From positions 1 to 21,705 of the forward strand of contig DATDYW010000078.1 of the NCBI GenBank assembly GCA_036516995.1: a stretch of 21,705 nt of DNA, read 5' to 3'. Shown piece by piece: positions 12,812-20,474 of the stretch. Origin of the DNA: DATDYW01 sp036516995. Lineage in GTDB: Bacteria > Patescibacteriota > Minisyncoccia > Phycocordibacterales > JAACPR01. Each line of letters begins with the position of its first letter. Positions within the stretch are counted from its first letter, which is position 1. Both the position numbers and the translations under genes were made by a program. The notes beneath the pieces are model-generated. The model did not search any database and was not told the DNA's origin. It saw only the letters and a list, made by a program, of their open reading frames with translations.

Positions 12812-13762
12812 TCAGGCGCGGAGCGAGACGCCGCGGGCGACGAGCGCCTCCTTGATCTCGGTCGCGCCCTTCGGCCCCAGGCCCTCTATCTCGAGGATGT
12901 CGGCCTCGCGCTTCCGGGCGAGCCCGCCGACCGTACGGATGCCGGCGGCGACGAGCGCGTTCTCCGTGCGGGCCGAGAGGCCGAGCGCCTCGACGCGCGT
13001 CTTCAGCGCGTCGCTGTCACCCCTCTCCTCGCCCGGCGCGGCCTCCCCCTGCGGCACCTCGAGCTCCTCGCGGAAGCCGACGACGGCCTTGAGCTGCTGG
13101 ATCATCGTCTCGATGGCCCGCTCGAGCGCCGCCCTCGGAGTGATGGTGCCGTCGGTCTCGATCGAGACGCGGAGGCGGTTGAAGTCGGTGCGGTCGCCGA
13201 CGCGCATGTTCTCGGTCTCGTACGAGACGCGGCGAATCGGCGTGAAGATGGCGTCGAGAGAAATTTCGCCGACCTCGACGCGGTCCTTGTGCACCTCCTC
13301 CTTCGGCACGTAGCCGAGGCCGAGCTCGACGGTGAGCTCCATATCAATCTCGGCGTCCTTCTCCGCGAGCGTCAGGATCACGAGCTCGGGGTTCTTGATT
13401 TCGACCTGGCCGGGGCACTCGAGGTCGGCGGCGGTCAGGGTCTTCTGGCCCCGGTGCTTCAGCCGCAGCGTCTGCGGCTCGCCGGTCACGAGCGCCGCCC
13501 GCAGGCGCTGGACGTTCAGGAGAACTGCCACTACGTCCTCCTTGACGCCGGGCAGGGTCGAGAACTCGTGGGAGACGCCCACGATCTTCACGCGCGTCAC
13601 GGCCGCCCCGGGGAGCGACGAGAGGATGATGCGGCGCAGGGAGTTGCCGAGGGTGTGGCCGTACCCTGGGTAGAGGCCGTCAATTTCGTACACGCCGCGG
13701 ACGTCGTCCTCTCTGACGACGCGCGGCTTCGACGGGAGGGCGATGCTGAAGTCGAGCGACAT
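12812..13762 (-). CDS. rpoA: RNA polymerase alpha subunit
   Basis: The 316-aa protein has a complete N-terminal dimerisation/assembly domain (about 1-230), including GYGHTLGNSLRRIILSSLPG near residue 35 and FTPIRRVSYETENMRVG. A linker rich in Glu, Gly and Pro follows (about 235-255). The C-terminal domain (about 256-314) has the helix-hairpin-helix GIRTVGGLARKREADILEIEGLGPKGATEIKEAL, which binds UP elements and activators. The gap of 66 nt to rpsD holds no clear promoter. It is in the conventional rpsM-rpsK-rpsD-rpoA-rplQ order. Confidence 0.99.
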   Translation of the reverse strand: MSLDFSIALPSKPRVVREDDVRGVYEIDGLYPGYGHTLGNSLRRIILSSLPGAAVTRVKIVGVSHEFSTLPGVKEDVVAVLLNVQRLRAALVTGEPQTLRLKHRGQKTLTAADLECPGQVEIKNPELVILTLAEKDAEIDMELTVELGLGYVPKEEVHKDRVEVGEISLDAIFTPIRRVSYETENMRVGDRTDFNRLRVSIETDGTITPRAALERAIETMIQQLKAVVGFREELEVPQGEAAPGEERGDSDALKTRVEALGLSARTENALVAAGIRTVGGLARKREADILEIEGLGPKGATEIKEALVARGVSLRA

Positions 13763-13828
13763 ACCCAGTGTTTTTTCTCTCGTAAAACGGAACTTGCTAA
13801 ATGCTCGCAGAACAATACCTCCTCGGCG

Positions 13829-14452
13829 CTACTTTCGGAAGTGCTGGGCGACCGCGTCGAAGTCTAGCTCGGTCGAGCCGCGCACCAGCGCCGGCAGCGC
13901 CGCGACCTCCGCCGAGAGCGCCGCGAGGTCTACCTTCAGCCACTCCGGCACCGCCGGCCCGCCCTCGCGCTTCTCCGCCGCTCGCTCGGTCGCGGCCCGG
14001 AAGGCGTCGGAAGCCCGGCTGCCCTCGCGGGCCGCGACGACGTCGCCCACCGAGACCGCGAGCGACGGCACGGTGACCCGGCGGCCGGCAACCGTCAGGT
14101 GGCCGTGACTAGACATCTGGCGCGCCGCCTGGCGGGTCGGCGCGAAGCCGGCGCGCAGCGCCACCGAGTCGAGCCGACGCTCGAGGCGCTGGAAGATGAG
14201 GGCCGCCGCGTCGCCGCCCTTCGTCGCGATCGCCTCGTTGGCGTAGTTCTTCAGCTGCCTAGCCGTGACGCCGTAGGTGAAGCGCACCTTCTGGAGCTCG
14301 CGGAGCTCTTTCGCGTAGGGCGAGGGGCCGCGGCCACGGCGCCGGGTCATCGCCTTCGCCTCCGCCTTGGCGGCAAACTTCGCGTTCTGGGTTTTCTCGA
14401 AGACGGCGGCGCCGAGGCGGCGGGCAATCTTGTAGCGGGGTCCGATGCGCAT
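13829..14452 (-). CDS. rpsD: 30S ribosomal protein S4 (zinc-free form)
   Basis: The 207-aa protein begins MRIGPRYKIARRLG and has the S4 RNA-binding domain RRLDSVALRAGFAPTRQAARQMSSHGHLTVAGRRV (about 93-127). The N-terminal CxxC zinc ligands found in many S4 proteins are missing, so it is the C- form. A long Ala/Glu/Arg-rich segment near residues 145-180 is its least conserved part. It lies 9 nt after rpsK. In other bacteria S4 represses this operon by binding its leader; nothing in the sequence here shows that directly. Confidence 0.98.
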   Translation of the reverse strand: MRIGPRYKIARRLGAAVFEKTQNAKFAAKAEAKAMTRRRGRGPSPYAKELRELQKVRFTYGVTARQLKNYANEAIATKGGDAAALIFQRLERRLDSVALRAGFAPTRQAARQMSSHGHLTVAGRRVTVPSLAVSVGDVVAAREGSRASDAFRAATERAAEKREGGPAVPEWLKVDLAALSAEVAALPALVRGSTELDFDAVAQHFRK

Positions 14453-14461
14453 AAAGGAAAA

Positions 14462-14893
14462 TTAAACGCGGCGCGGCTTGCGGCGCTTCGGGCCGTTGTG
14501 CGGCACCGGCGTCCGATCGACAATCGAACGAATCTGCACCCCGCGCGAGACGAAGCCGCGAATGGCCGACTCGCGTCCGGCGCCGATGCCCTTCACCACC
14601 ACGTCGACCGCCTTGACGCCGAGCGCCTCCGCCTTCTCGGCGAGAATCTCCGCCGCCTTGGCGGCGGCGAACGGCGTGCCCTTCTTGGCGCCGGTGAACC
14701 CGAGCGCGCCGGAGGAGGTGTGGGCGATCGCGTTGCCTCGGGTGTCCGCGAGCATCACCTTCGTGTTGTTGAAGGAGGCGAGCACGTAGAGCGTACCCTG
14801 GTCCAGACGCCGCTTGGCCGCCTTTGTCTTCGGCGCCTCCGCCAGCGCGGCGTCAGGCTTCTTCTCGGTTTCGGCTACGCGCTTCTTTCCCAT
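14462..14893 (-). CDS. rpsK: 30S ribosomal protein S11
   Basis: The 143-aa protein has a basic N-terminal extension (about 1-30) and then the S11 core: LYVLASFNNTKVMLADTRGN, SSGALGFTGAKKGTPFAAA, VVVKGIGAGRESAIRG and the terminal VPHNGPKRRKPRRV. It forms the platform of the 30S subunit. It is 21 nt after rpsM and 9 nt before rpsD. The pre-start sequence is T/A-rich without a Shine-Dalgarno. Confidence 0.98.
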   Translation of the reverse strand: MGKKRVAETEKKPDAALAEAPKTKAAKRRLDQGTLYVLASFNNTKVMLADTRGNAIAHTSSGALGFTGAKKGTPFAAAKAAEILAEKAEALGVKAVDVVVKGIGAGRESAIRGFVSRGVQIRSIVDRTPVPHNGPKRRKPRRV

Positions 14894-14914
14894 ATGGATG
14901 AAATGAAAATCTGG

Positions 14915-15295
14915 CTACTTCTTCTCCTCGACGCGCTTGCCCGAGCCCATCGTCTTCCTGACGTTGCCGCGGACGGTGCGGGAGTTGGTCTTCGTTCGCT
15001 GGCCGCGGACCGGCAGCCGGCGGGCGTGGCGGCTGCCGCGGTAGCTGCCGATGTCCTTCAGCCGCTTGACGTTGCCGCCAATCTCGCGCCGCAGGTCGCC
15101 CTCAATCTTGAACGCCTCGATCACCTCGCGGACCTTGGACTCCTCGGCTGCCGAGAGATCCTTCGGCTTCTTGCCCCAGTCGACGCCGAGCTTCTCGCAG
15201 ACGGACTTGGCGCGCGAGCGGCCGACGCCAAAAACGGCGGTGAGCGCGACCTCGAGCCGCTTGCCGTCTGGGATGGTGACGCCCTGGATACGCAT
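14915..15295 (-). CDS. rpsM: 30S ribosomal protein S13
   Basis: The 126-aa protein has MRIQGVTIPDGKRLEVALTAVFGVG at the start, the central coiled-coil/helix region and the basic C-terminal RGSRHARRLPVRGQRTKTNSRTVRG that reaches the A and P sites. Length is normal. Its own promoter lies upstream (15315-15343), in the gap after rpmJ. The ATG is 19 nt past the -10, one of the longer leaders in this window (about 12 nt). Confidence 0.98.
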   Translation of the reverse strand: MRIQGVTIPDGKRLEVALTAVFGVGRSRAKSVCEKLGVDWGKKPKDLSAAEESKVREVIEAFKIEGDLRREIGGNVKRLKDIGSYRGSRHARRLPVRGQRTKTNSRTVRGNVRKTMGSGKRVEEKK

Positions 15296-15314
15296 CGGTC
15301 TTTGGGGGTCGCTT

Positions 15315-15343
15315 ACGCTAGCACGCGGCTAAAAAACGGTCAA
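15315..15343 (-). promoter_or_regulatory. promoter of rpsM-rpsK-rpsD-rpoA
   Basis: On the minus strand TTGACC, a 17-nt spacer and TAGCGT with TGC before the -10. It is very similar to the infA promoter. Confidence 0.65.
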
Positions 15344-15361
15344 ACTACGCGGCCCCGCGGG

Positions 15362-15478
15362 CTAGCCCTGGCGAGCCTTTCGGCGCGGGTTCTTCTTGTT
15401 GATTCGGTAGAGGCGGCCGCGGCGGCGCACCAAGATGTCGCCGGCCTGCTCCTTCCTGATAGCTGACTTTACCTTCAT
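15362..15478 (-). CDS. rpmJ: 50S ribosomal protein L36 (zinc-free form)
   Basis: The 38-aa protein reads MKVKSAIRKEQAGDILVRRR and ends YRINKKNPRRKARQG, matching L36 from end to end. The Cys/Cys/Cys/His zinc ligands of the classic form are replaced (KEQAGD where CxxC stands), making it the C- type. It lies between infA and rpsM, its standard place. The 67 nt upstream are A/T-rich near the start and have a TATAAA, but no matching -35 was found, so it is probably read from the infA promoter. Confidence 0.95.
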   Translation of the reverse strand: MKVKSAIRKEQAGDILVRRRGRLYRINKKNPRRKARQG

Positions 15479-15545
15479 AAAGCTTGGTTCTTTTAGTCTT
15501 GAAATTTATACTCCGCCCTCGTCTTGTCCGCCCTCAGCCCTCGCC

Positions 15546-15890
15546 CTACAGGCGTCGGACGATGCGGGCGCGGCCGCCGTAGGGGTCGGGGATGATCTCG
15601 ACGCGGTCACCGATCAGGACACGGATGCGGTGCAGGCGCATCTTGCCGCCGAGGTAGGCCAGGACCTGCTCCGTCCCGCCCTCCGGCAGCACCCGGAAGA
15701 GGGTGTTCGGGAGCGCCTCGACCACCTGGCCAACGACGGTCAGCGGCCGGCTGTCTGCCTCCTCCCCGCCCTCGGCGGGCACCTGCGGCTCAGGCGCCGC
15801 CACCGGCCCCTCGACCGGCTCAGGGCGAGCGGCCTCTTGGGCAGGGTTTACCTCGAGCGCGTCGAGAGGGTTCGGGTCAGGCGTATCCAC
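15546..15890 (-). CDS. infA: translation initiation factor IF-1 with N-terminal extension
   Basis: The 114-aa product has the IF-1 OB-fold at its C-terminus (about 50-114): VGQVVEALPNTLFRVLPEGG, GGKMRLHRIRVLIGDRVEI and PYGGRARIVRRL are diagnostic. Normal IF-1 has about 72 residues; here about 45 acidic, Pro/Ala-rich residues precede the fold. The start is GTG; the only other in-frame candidates are GTG codons inside the extension. The promoter 15905-15933 puts transcription start about 8 nt before this GTG, so the extension is probably translated. Its ARPEPVEGP segment is encoded by a sequence resembling a dispersed repeat. It precedes rpmJ as usual, but secY, adk and map are not upstream. 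Confidence 0.9.
   Translation of the reverse strand: MDTPDPNPLDALEVNPAQEAARPEPVEGPVAAPEPQVPAEGGEEADSRPLTVVGQVVEALPNTLFRVLPEGGTEQVLAYLGGKMRLHRIRVLIGDRVEIIPDPYGGRARIVRRL
15803..15834. repeat. dispersed-repeat-like sequence inside the IF-1 extension
   Basis: The stretch contains CCCTCGACCGGCTCAGGGCG, close to a short repeat (consensus near CCCTTCGACAAGCTCAGGGCG) that I recall as scattered through many bacterial genomes, where reading frames through it give RPEPVEG. Here it encodes ARPEPVEGP in infA. Recognition is from memory; copy number in this genome is unknown and I saw no second copy in the window. Confidence 0.5.
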
Positions 15891-15904
15891 GGGCTGGCCG
15901 ACGA

Positions 15905-15933
15905 AATCTAGCAGGCGAAGCGGGCGCGGTCAA
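15905..15933 (-). promoter_or_regulatory. promoter of infA (ribosomal operon)
   Basis: On the minus strand TTGACC, a 17-nt spacer and TAGATT with TGC before the -10. The -35 overlaps the stop codon of the baseplate-J-like gene. The GTG start lies 14 nt past the -10. Confidence 0.7.
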
Positions 15934-17369
15934 TTGTCGGCGCCCGAGGCCGAGACGGTGACCCTGATCTTCCCGACGGAGTCGGGGAAGCTGCTCCGCC
16001 AGAACGGCCGAACCACCGGGGTGAAGCTCTCGGCGCCGGGGAACTGGGCGGCGATCTGCGAGACCTCGGTGAGCGGCCGGCCGAGGAGCGCCTCGGCGAC
16101 CTCGACCGGGTCGACGGTCCAGGTGACCTTCGCCGTGCCGGAGAGGGCGAGCGCGGTCGGGGTGTCGGCGCCCTCGGGCATGCCGCGGACGGCGGCGAAG
16201 TCGTCGACCCTGCCGCCGGTGCCGCGGACGTAGGTCGGCATCGCCGCCTCCGCAATCTCCTCGGCCAAATCCTGACGCCTCACGGCCACCGCCCGGGCCG
16301 CGGCCTCGACGGTCACGGTCACCTTGCCGGCGTCCTCCGCCGGCTCGCGGCTGGTGGAGTGAACCGCGAAGGTGCCGGGCACGACGAAGGCAACGTACTC
16401 GGCGCCCGTGGAAGACGCGGCGGCGGCGGCGAGCTTGCCCTGGAGCGCCTGCGTCAGCCGATCGACGGCCGCGGCCTCCTCCTTCGGGTCGGGCACCTTC
16501 TGGATGCCGTCGAAGCCGCCCTGCATCGGAGCCTCCGAGCTGGCGTAGAAACCGTCGTACTGCGGCTGGCCCTTGAAACCCGGCACCGTGAACCGCGCGA
16601 TGGGTCCGACGTTGTACTGCTCGCCTGGCTGGTCGGCGGCGACCTTGGCCGTGACCTTCCCCGGCGTGGTCGTGCCGTCGGCGCCCTTCTTCTGGCCGGG
16701 CACGACGGTCGGCTGGTCGATGCGGAAGACGAGACCCGTCGGCGTCTCGAAGCGGGTGTTCTTGACGAGCGGCTGGTCGGCGGAGGAGTAGGCGTTGTAG
16801 ATGGTGATGACGCCGGTGGCCTTGGTCTTCACCGCCGCCTCGCCGGTGGCCGCGAGCGTCTGCGAGGCTGAATCGGAAACGTCGGCCGAGCGGAAGGCGA
16901 TCGAGCCGGTGGCAATCGTCCCGCCCTCGGGCGAGAGCCCGAGCTTGAGCGCGAGCGACTTCTCGGCGTGCTTCTCGACGACGGTGACGACGGCGCTGTG
17001 CCAGGTCGCGACGAGGAACACGGCGGCGGCGACCACGACGATCGCCAGAATTTTCAGCAGGCGGCGGTAGCGGCCGGGGCGGCGCGGGGCACGGTAGCTC
17101 TCGTCTTCGCTCATTTGGTAGTAGCTCTTTGGCGGGTAGGTGGCGGAATCGGTCGCGGCGCCAATCGGTTCCCCCGGCGGCGGCGCGGGGCGCTGGGCGG
17201 GCTTCGCCGCTCGCACCCCGTCCATCGCCGGCCGCGCGGCCGGCTCCCCCGCCTCTCTCCGGCGGTGGGGTGGAATCGGGATGTCTCGAATGGAGCGCCG
17301 AGGTGCCTCGGAGTCGCCCTCGAATCCGTTGCCGGTAGGCTGGTCGTCGGTGGGCATTGCCTGGGGCAT
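15930..17369 (-). CDS. baseplate J-like bitopic membrane protein
   Basis: The 479-aa protein has a long Pro/Arg-rich cytoplasmic tail (1-104), one transmembrane helix (about 105-123, LLKILAIVVVAAAVFLVATW) and a large exterior domain. The exterior part contains ATGVITIYNAYSSADQPLVKNTRFETPTG followed by VVPGQKKG and FTVPGFKGQPQYDGFY; this pattern is annotated as baseplate J-like in Patescibacteria, though these proteins are not phage baseplates here. The ATG ending at 17369 is chosen because the 34-residue upstream extension overlaps the preceding gene. An ATG four codons later is also possible. It lies 22 nt after the PilM/FtsA-like gene, suggesting a membrane complex in which the cytoplasmic tail contacts that protein. 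Function not established. Confidence 0.75.
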   Translation of the reverse strand: MPQAMPTDDQPTGNGFEGDSEAPRRSIRDIPIPPHRRREAGEPAARPAMDGVRAAKPAQRPAPPPGEPIGAATDSATYPPKSYYQMSEDESYRAPRRPGRYRRLLKILAIVVVAAAVFLVATWHSAVVTVVEKHAEKSLALKLGLSPEGGTIATGSIAFRSADVSDSASQTLAATGEAAVKTKATGVITIYNAYSSADQPLVKNTRFETPTGLVFRIDQPTVVPGQKKGADGTTTPGKVTAKVAADQPGEQYNVGPIARFTVPGFKGQPQYDGFYASSEAPMQGGFDGIQKVPDPKEEAAAVDRLTQALQGKLAAAAASSTGAEYVAFVVPGTFAVHSTSREPAEDAGKVTVTVEAAARAVAVRRQDLAEEIAEAAMPTYVRGTGGRVDDFAAVRGMPEGADTPTALALSGTAKVTWTVDPVEVAEALLGRPLTEVSQIAAQFPGAESFTPVVRPFWRSSFPDSVGKIRVTVSASGADN

Positions 17370-17391
17370 TATCGTCTCTTCGGGCGAAAAA

Positions 17392-18522
17392 TCAACCGCG
17401 GTGGCTCGCGTGCCTGTGGACGGCGAGCGCGGAGCAGATAGTCGTTGGATGAGCGGCCGGGTCGGCGGCAATCTGCGGCAGGAGCGCGCGCTGGGAAATT
17501 TGGAGCGGCTCGGCGCCCGGGAAGGCGGCGATCGCCAGGGCGCGAGCGGCAGCCTCGTGCTCGCTGGCGGCGGAGACGGCGACGCGCGAGGGCCCCTGCC
17601 CCGGCGCCACCTGCGCGAGAGATTTTGCCACCGATTCTGCCCAGGCCTTCGCCGCCTCGGCTACCGATTTCGCGACGCCCTCCTCGCAGTCGGAGGCGCC
17701 AGACTCCGAGTGCGTGCGCAGCGCCGAGGCCGCCATCGGCAGCTCCATTTTGCAGCGGCTGGCAATTGCCCGGACCGCCTGCGAGATTCCCACGGGCGCC
17801 GAGCCGACCGCGGCGAGGTCGTCGCCCTCGAGCCGCGCCGCTTCGATGAGCTCGCCGCCGACGTCGAGAACCAGCGTGGTTGCGGGCGACGGGTAGAGCG
17901 CGCGGGCGGCCTCGTAGACGGCGCGGGACTGGGAGGCGAAAGAGATACGCAGCGCCGGGAAGGTTTCGTGGAGAGCGTCGATGATTGCCGCCCTAATCGG
18001 TGCCGCCACGGCGGCCAGGAGGACGGTGATCTCGAACTCGCGGGCACGCTGCCCGACGGGATCGTCCACCGGGTAGCCGTTGGCGCTGGCGTGGACGACT
18101 GCTCGCTCGACGAGGCTGCCGCGGTGGCGGGAGGCGAAGTCGTTCCTGCCGATGATGCGCTCGAGGGAGTCGCGGGAGAAGGAGAAAGGCTTCGCGCGCG
18201 AGACGCAGAGCCTTTTGACAGCGGCGTCGAGCCAGGGCGCGCCGACGAAGGCGACCGCGCGGGAGATTTTTGCGGGCAGGCTCGCCTGGGCGGCGGCGAC
18301 GAGGCCCTCGTCCTTCACGCGGGCGAGGACGCTCCGAAGCTTCAGCCCGAGCGTCTCGAGCAGCTGCTCGGGGGTCGGCGTCTCACCGAAGGCGGTCTCC
18401 GACTCGGCGGCGAAGCGCAGCGTCGGCGTCTTGCCGGAGATATCCAGCAGCGCGGCGCCGGCGCGGGAGCCGTCGAAGTTGACGATGAGCGTGAGCTGCG
18501 GGGTGCGACGGAAAAAGGACAC
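17392..18522 (-). CDS. actin-fold ATPase-like protein, PilM/FtsA type
   Basis: The 376-aa protein begins with LTLIVNFDGSRAGAALLDI, fitting the phosphate-1 strand-turn-strand of the actin/Hsp70 superfamily. In the middle it has TTLVLDVGGELIEAARLEG, fitting the phosphate-2 motif, then PVGISQAVRAIA as in PilM/FtsA. No membrane segment or signal is present. The start is GTG; a TAGAAT -10 (minus strand, 18532-18537) ends 9 nt before it, though no good -35 is visible. It lies 33 nt after alaS and 22 nt before a bitopic membrane protein, like pilM with pilN. Assignment rests on fold-level motifs; type IV pilus assembly, cell division or a separate envelope role are all possible. Confidence 0.65.
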   Translation of the reverse strand: MSFFRRTPQLTLIVNFDGSRAGAALLDISGKTPTLRFAAESETAFGETPTPEQLLETLGLKLRSVLARVKDEGLVAAAQASLPAKISRAVAFVGAPWLDAAVKRLCVSRAKPFSFSRDSLERIIGRNDFASRHRGSLVERAVVHASANGYPVDDPVGQRAREFEITVLLAAVAAPIRAAIIDALHETFPALRISFASQSRAVYEAARALYPSPATTLVLDVGGELIEAARLEGDDLAAVGSAPVGISQAVRAIASRCKMELPMAASALRTHSESGASDCEEGVAKSVAEAAKAWAESVAKSLAQVAPGQGPSRVAVSAASEHEAAARALAIAAFPGAEPLQISQRALLPQIAADPAAHPTTICSALAVHRHASHRG

Positions 18523-18555
18523 GGCAGGGGAATTCTACATCAGCCAGAGCGTCTT

Positions 18556-20397
18556 CTACCCCAGCACCGCCTTGATGCGGCGCACGCCAGCGGCGACCGC
18601 CTCCTCCTTCTGAATTTTGAAGTGGCCTAGCTCGCCGGTGTTCTTCACGTGCGGGCCGCCGCAGAACTCTTTCGAGTATGCGGTCTCGAGCGAGTTGCCG
18701 ATGAAGTAGACGGAAACTGACTCAGGGTACTTCTCGCCGAAGAAGTGGAGCGCGCCGGAAGCCTCAGCCTCCGCCTTGGGCAGCACGGCCTGATTCATCG
18801 GCAGCTTCGCCGCAATTTTCTCGTTCACGATAGCCTCCACCTGTGCCTTCTCCTCGTCGGTCATTTTCTGCGGGTGCGCGAAGTCGAAGCGCAGACGCTC
18901 CGACGTGATGTTGCTCCCCTTCTGCTGCACGTGCTCGCCCAGCACGTCGCGCAGCGCCTGGTGCAGGAGGTGCGTGGCGGTGTGGTAGCGAACGGACACC
19001 TCGCCCGTGTCCCCCAGCCCGCCCTTGAACTTCGCGTCAGCACCCGCACGGGACTTCTCTTCGTGTTCAGTGAGCAAGGCGCTAACCCGAGTCTGGATGT
19101 CTGGGAGCATTTTGATACCTCGCTCGCTCAAAATTTCATAAGTCATCTCGGGCGGGAATCCGTAGCTCTGGTAGAGATCAAAGACAAGTTGAGCCGAAGC
19201 TACTTCTCGCTCGACAGTCTCTCCTGTATCTAGATTACGCGCGAGAATTTTTTCAAGGCGAAGGAGGCCGAGGCTCAGGGTCTTTCTAAATTTAGTCTCC
19301 TCCTCGGAAATGGTGGCGATGATTTTCTCGCGACCCGCCGCCACGTTCGGGTACACCCCGCGGTACGTTTCCACCACCGCGTCGGCAATCTTCGCCAGCG
19401 AGTCGGTGGGGCAGCCGAGCGAATCGGCGTAGCGCACCGCCCGCCGCAGCAGCCGCCGCAGCACGTACCCCTGGTCGCCGTTCCCCGGCGTCACCCCGTC
19501 CGCAACCAGCATCGTTGCGGCGCGCGTGTGGTCAGCCACGACCCTTCGTGGTTTTATGAGGTCCGACCTCAAAGCACCATCTCGTTGAAAATTTGCAATG
19601 GCGGCGTTAATGAGGGCGAAGACATCGGTGTCGTAGATGTTGTCTTTGCCCTGGAGGACCGCGCAGAGGCGCTCGAAGCCGGCGCCGGTATCCACGTTTT
19701 TCTTGGCGAGGGGGCCGACAATCGTGCCGTCCTTTTTCTCGTACTCCATAAAGACGTCGTTCCAAATCTCGACTACTTTCTGCGACTCGTCGGCGGCCGC
19801 AAATTCATCGGGCGAGAGATCGCCGAGGCCCTCTGGGGTTATGTCGTAGAACATCTCCGAGCAAGGGCCGGTGGGTCCCGTCCAGGTGTCGGCGCCTTTC
19901 ACTGCGGGCCACCAATTGGCGTCGGCGCCGCGGAAGTAGACTCGGTTTTTTGGCAGGCCAACGGCTTCCCATACCTCTGCCGCTTCGTCGTCGCGCGGAG
20001 CGTTGTGGTCGCCGGCGAAGACGGTCACGTAGAGACGTGCTGGGTCGAGTCCAAACCCTTCCTCTTTAGAGGTGAGCAGCTCGTAGCTCCACTTAATCGC
20101 GTCCTCCTTGAAGTAGCTGCCCAGCGACCAGTTGCCGAGCATCTCGAAGAAGGTCGCGTGCGTGGCGTCGCCGACGTCGTCGATGTCGGTGGTGCGCAGA
20201 CACTTCTGGACATTGGCGAGCTTGTCACCCTGCGGGTGCGGCCGGCCCATCAGGTATGGCACTAGCGGCTGCATCCCCGCGGTGTTGAAGAGCACGGTGG
20301 GGTCGTTCTCGGGCACGAGCGGCGCGGAGGGAATAATGGCGTGCCCCCGCTTCTCGAAGAAGGAAAGGAATCGCCTGCGAACCTCGGAGGAGTTCAT
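18556..20397 (-). CDS. alaS: alanyl-tRNA synthetase without C-Ala domain
   Basis: The 613-aa class II synthetase has MNSSEVRRRFLSFFEKRGHAI at the start, the catalytic core with FFEMLGNWSLGSYFK, TGPTGPCSEMFYD and NVDTGAGFERL, then the editing domain with HTATH (472-476) and C579/H583 in FCGGPHVKN, which clears mischarged Ser/Gly. It stops right after the editing domain; the oligomerising C-Ala domain of the 876-aa E. coli enzyme is absent, as in many Patescibacteria. The ATG ending at 20397 begins the canonical N-terminus; the 31-residue upstream extension is intergenic. A weak -10 (TATATC) lies 10 nt before the ATG without a matching -35. It is followed by the PilM/FtsA-like gene after 33 nt. 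Confidence 0.97.
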   Translation of the reverse strand: MNSSEVRRRFLSFFEKRGHAIIPSAPLVPENDPTVLFNTAGMQPLVPYLMGRPHPQGDKLANVQKCLRTTDIDDVGDATHATFFEMLGNWSLGSYFKEDAIKWSYELLTSKEEGFGLDPARLYVTVFAGDHNAPRDDEAAEVWEAVGLPKNRVYFRGADANWWPAVKGADTWTGPTGPCSEMFYDITPEGLGDLSPDEFAAADESQKVVEIWNDVFMEYEKKDGTIVGPLAKKNVDTGAGFERLCAVLQGKDNIYDTDVFALINAAIANFQRDGALRSDLIKPRRVVADHTRAATMLVADGVTPGNGDQGYVLRRLLRRAVRYADSLGCPTDSLAKIADAVVETYRGVYPNVAAGREKIIATISEEETKFRKTLSLGLLRLEKILARNLDTGETVEREVASAQLVFDLYQSYGFPPEMTYEILSERGIKMLPDIQTRVSALLTEHEEKSRAGADAKFKGGLGDTGEVSVRYHTATHLLHQALRDVLGEHVQQKGSNITSERLRFDFAHPQKMTDEEKAQVEAIVNEKIAAKLPMNQAVLPKAEAEASGALHFFGEKYPESVSVYFIGNSLETAYSKEFCGGPHVKNTGELGHFKIQKEEAVAAGVRRIKAVLG

Positions 20398-20436
20398 GGA
20401 GCCTAAAGATATAGGTTTTTGGGGAAATGGGCGATA

Positions 20437-20465
20437 TTGACAAAATTTTTCAATCAGGGTAGTAC
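20437..20465 (+). promoter_or_regulatory. putative promoter of the small membrane protein gene
   Basis: A perfect TTGACA (20437-20442), a 17-nt spacer and a weak TAGTAC (20460-20465). The ATG at 20475 is 9 nt past the -10, again predicting a leaderless or nearly leaderless mRNA. Confidence 0.5.
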
Positions 20466-20474
20466 ATTGGACAT

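Noticed and set aside
13597..13823. GGAGGT followed by TTG opening a 72-codon minus frame overlapping rpoA
   Set aside because: The frame runs out of phase through rpoA and gives a Ser/Arg-rich product; other genes in the window do not use Shine-Dalgarno sites, so this one is probably accidental.
14099..15466. Long plus-strand open frame (455 codons) opposite rpsD, rpsK and rpsM
   Set aside because: It is antisense to three certain ribosomal genes and its product is Arg/Leu/Ala-rich without any domain; it is a GC-rich shadow frame.
17140..18630. Plus-strand open frame (496 codons) opposite the PilM-like and baseplate-J-like genes
   Set aside because: Low-complexity Arg/Gly-rich product and antisense to genes with recognisable motifs; a shadow frame.
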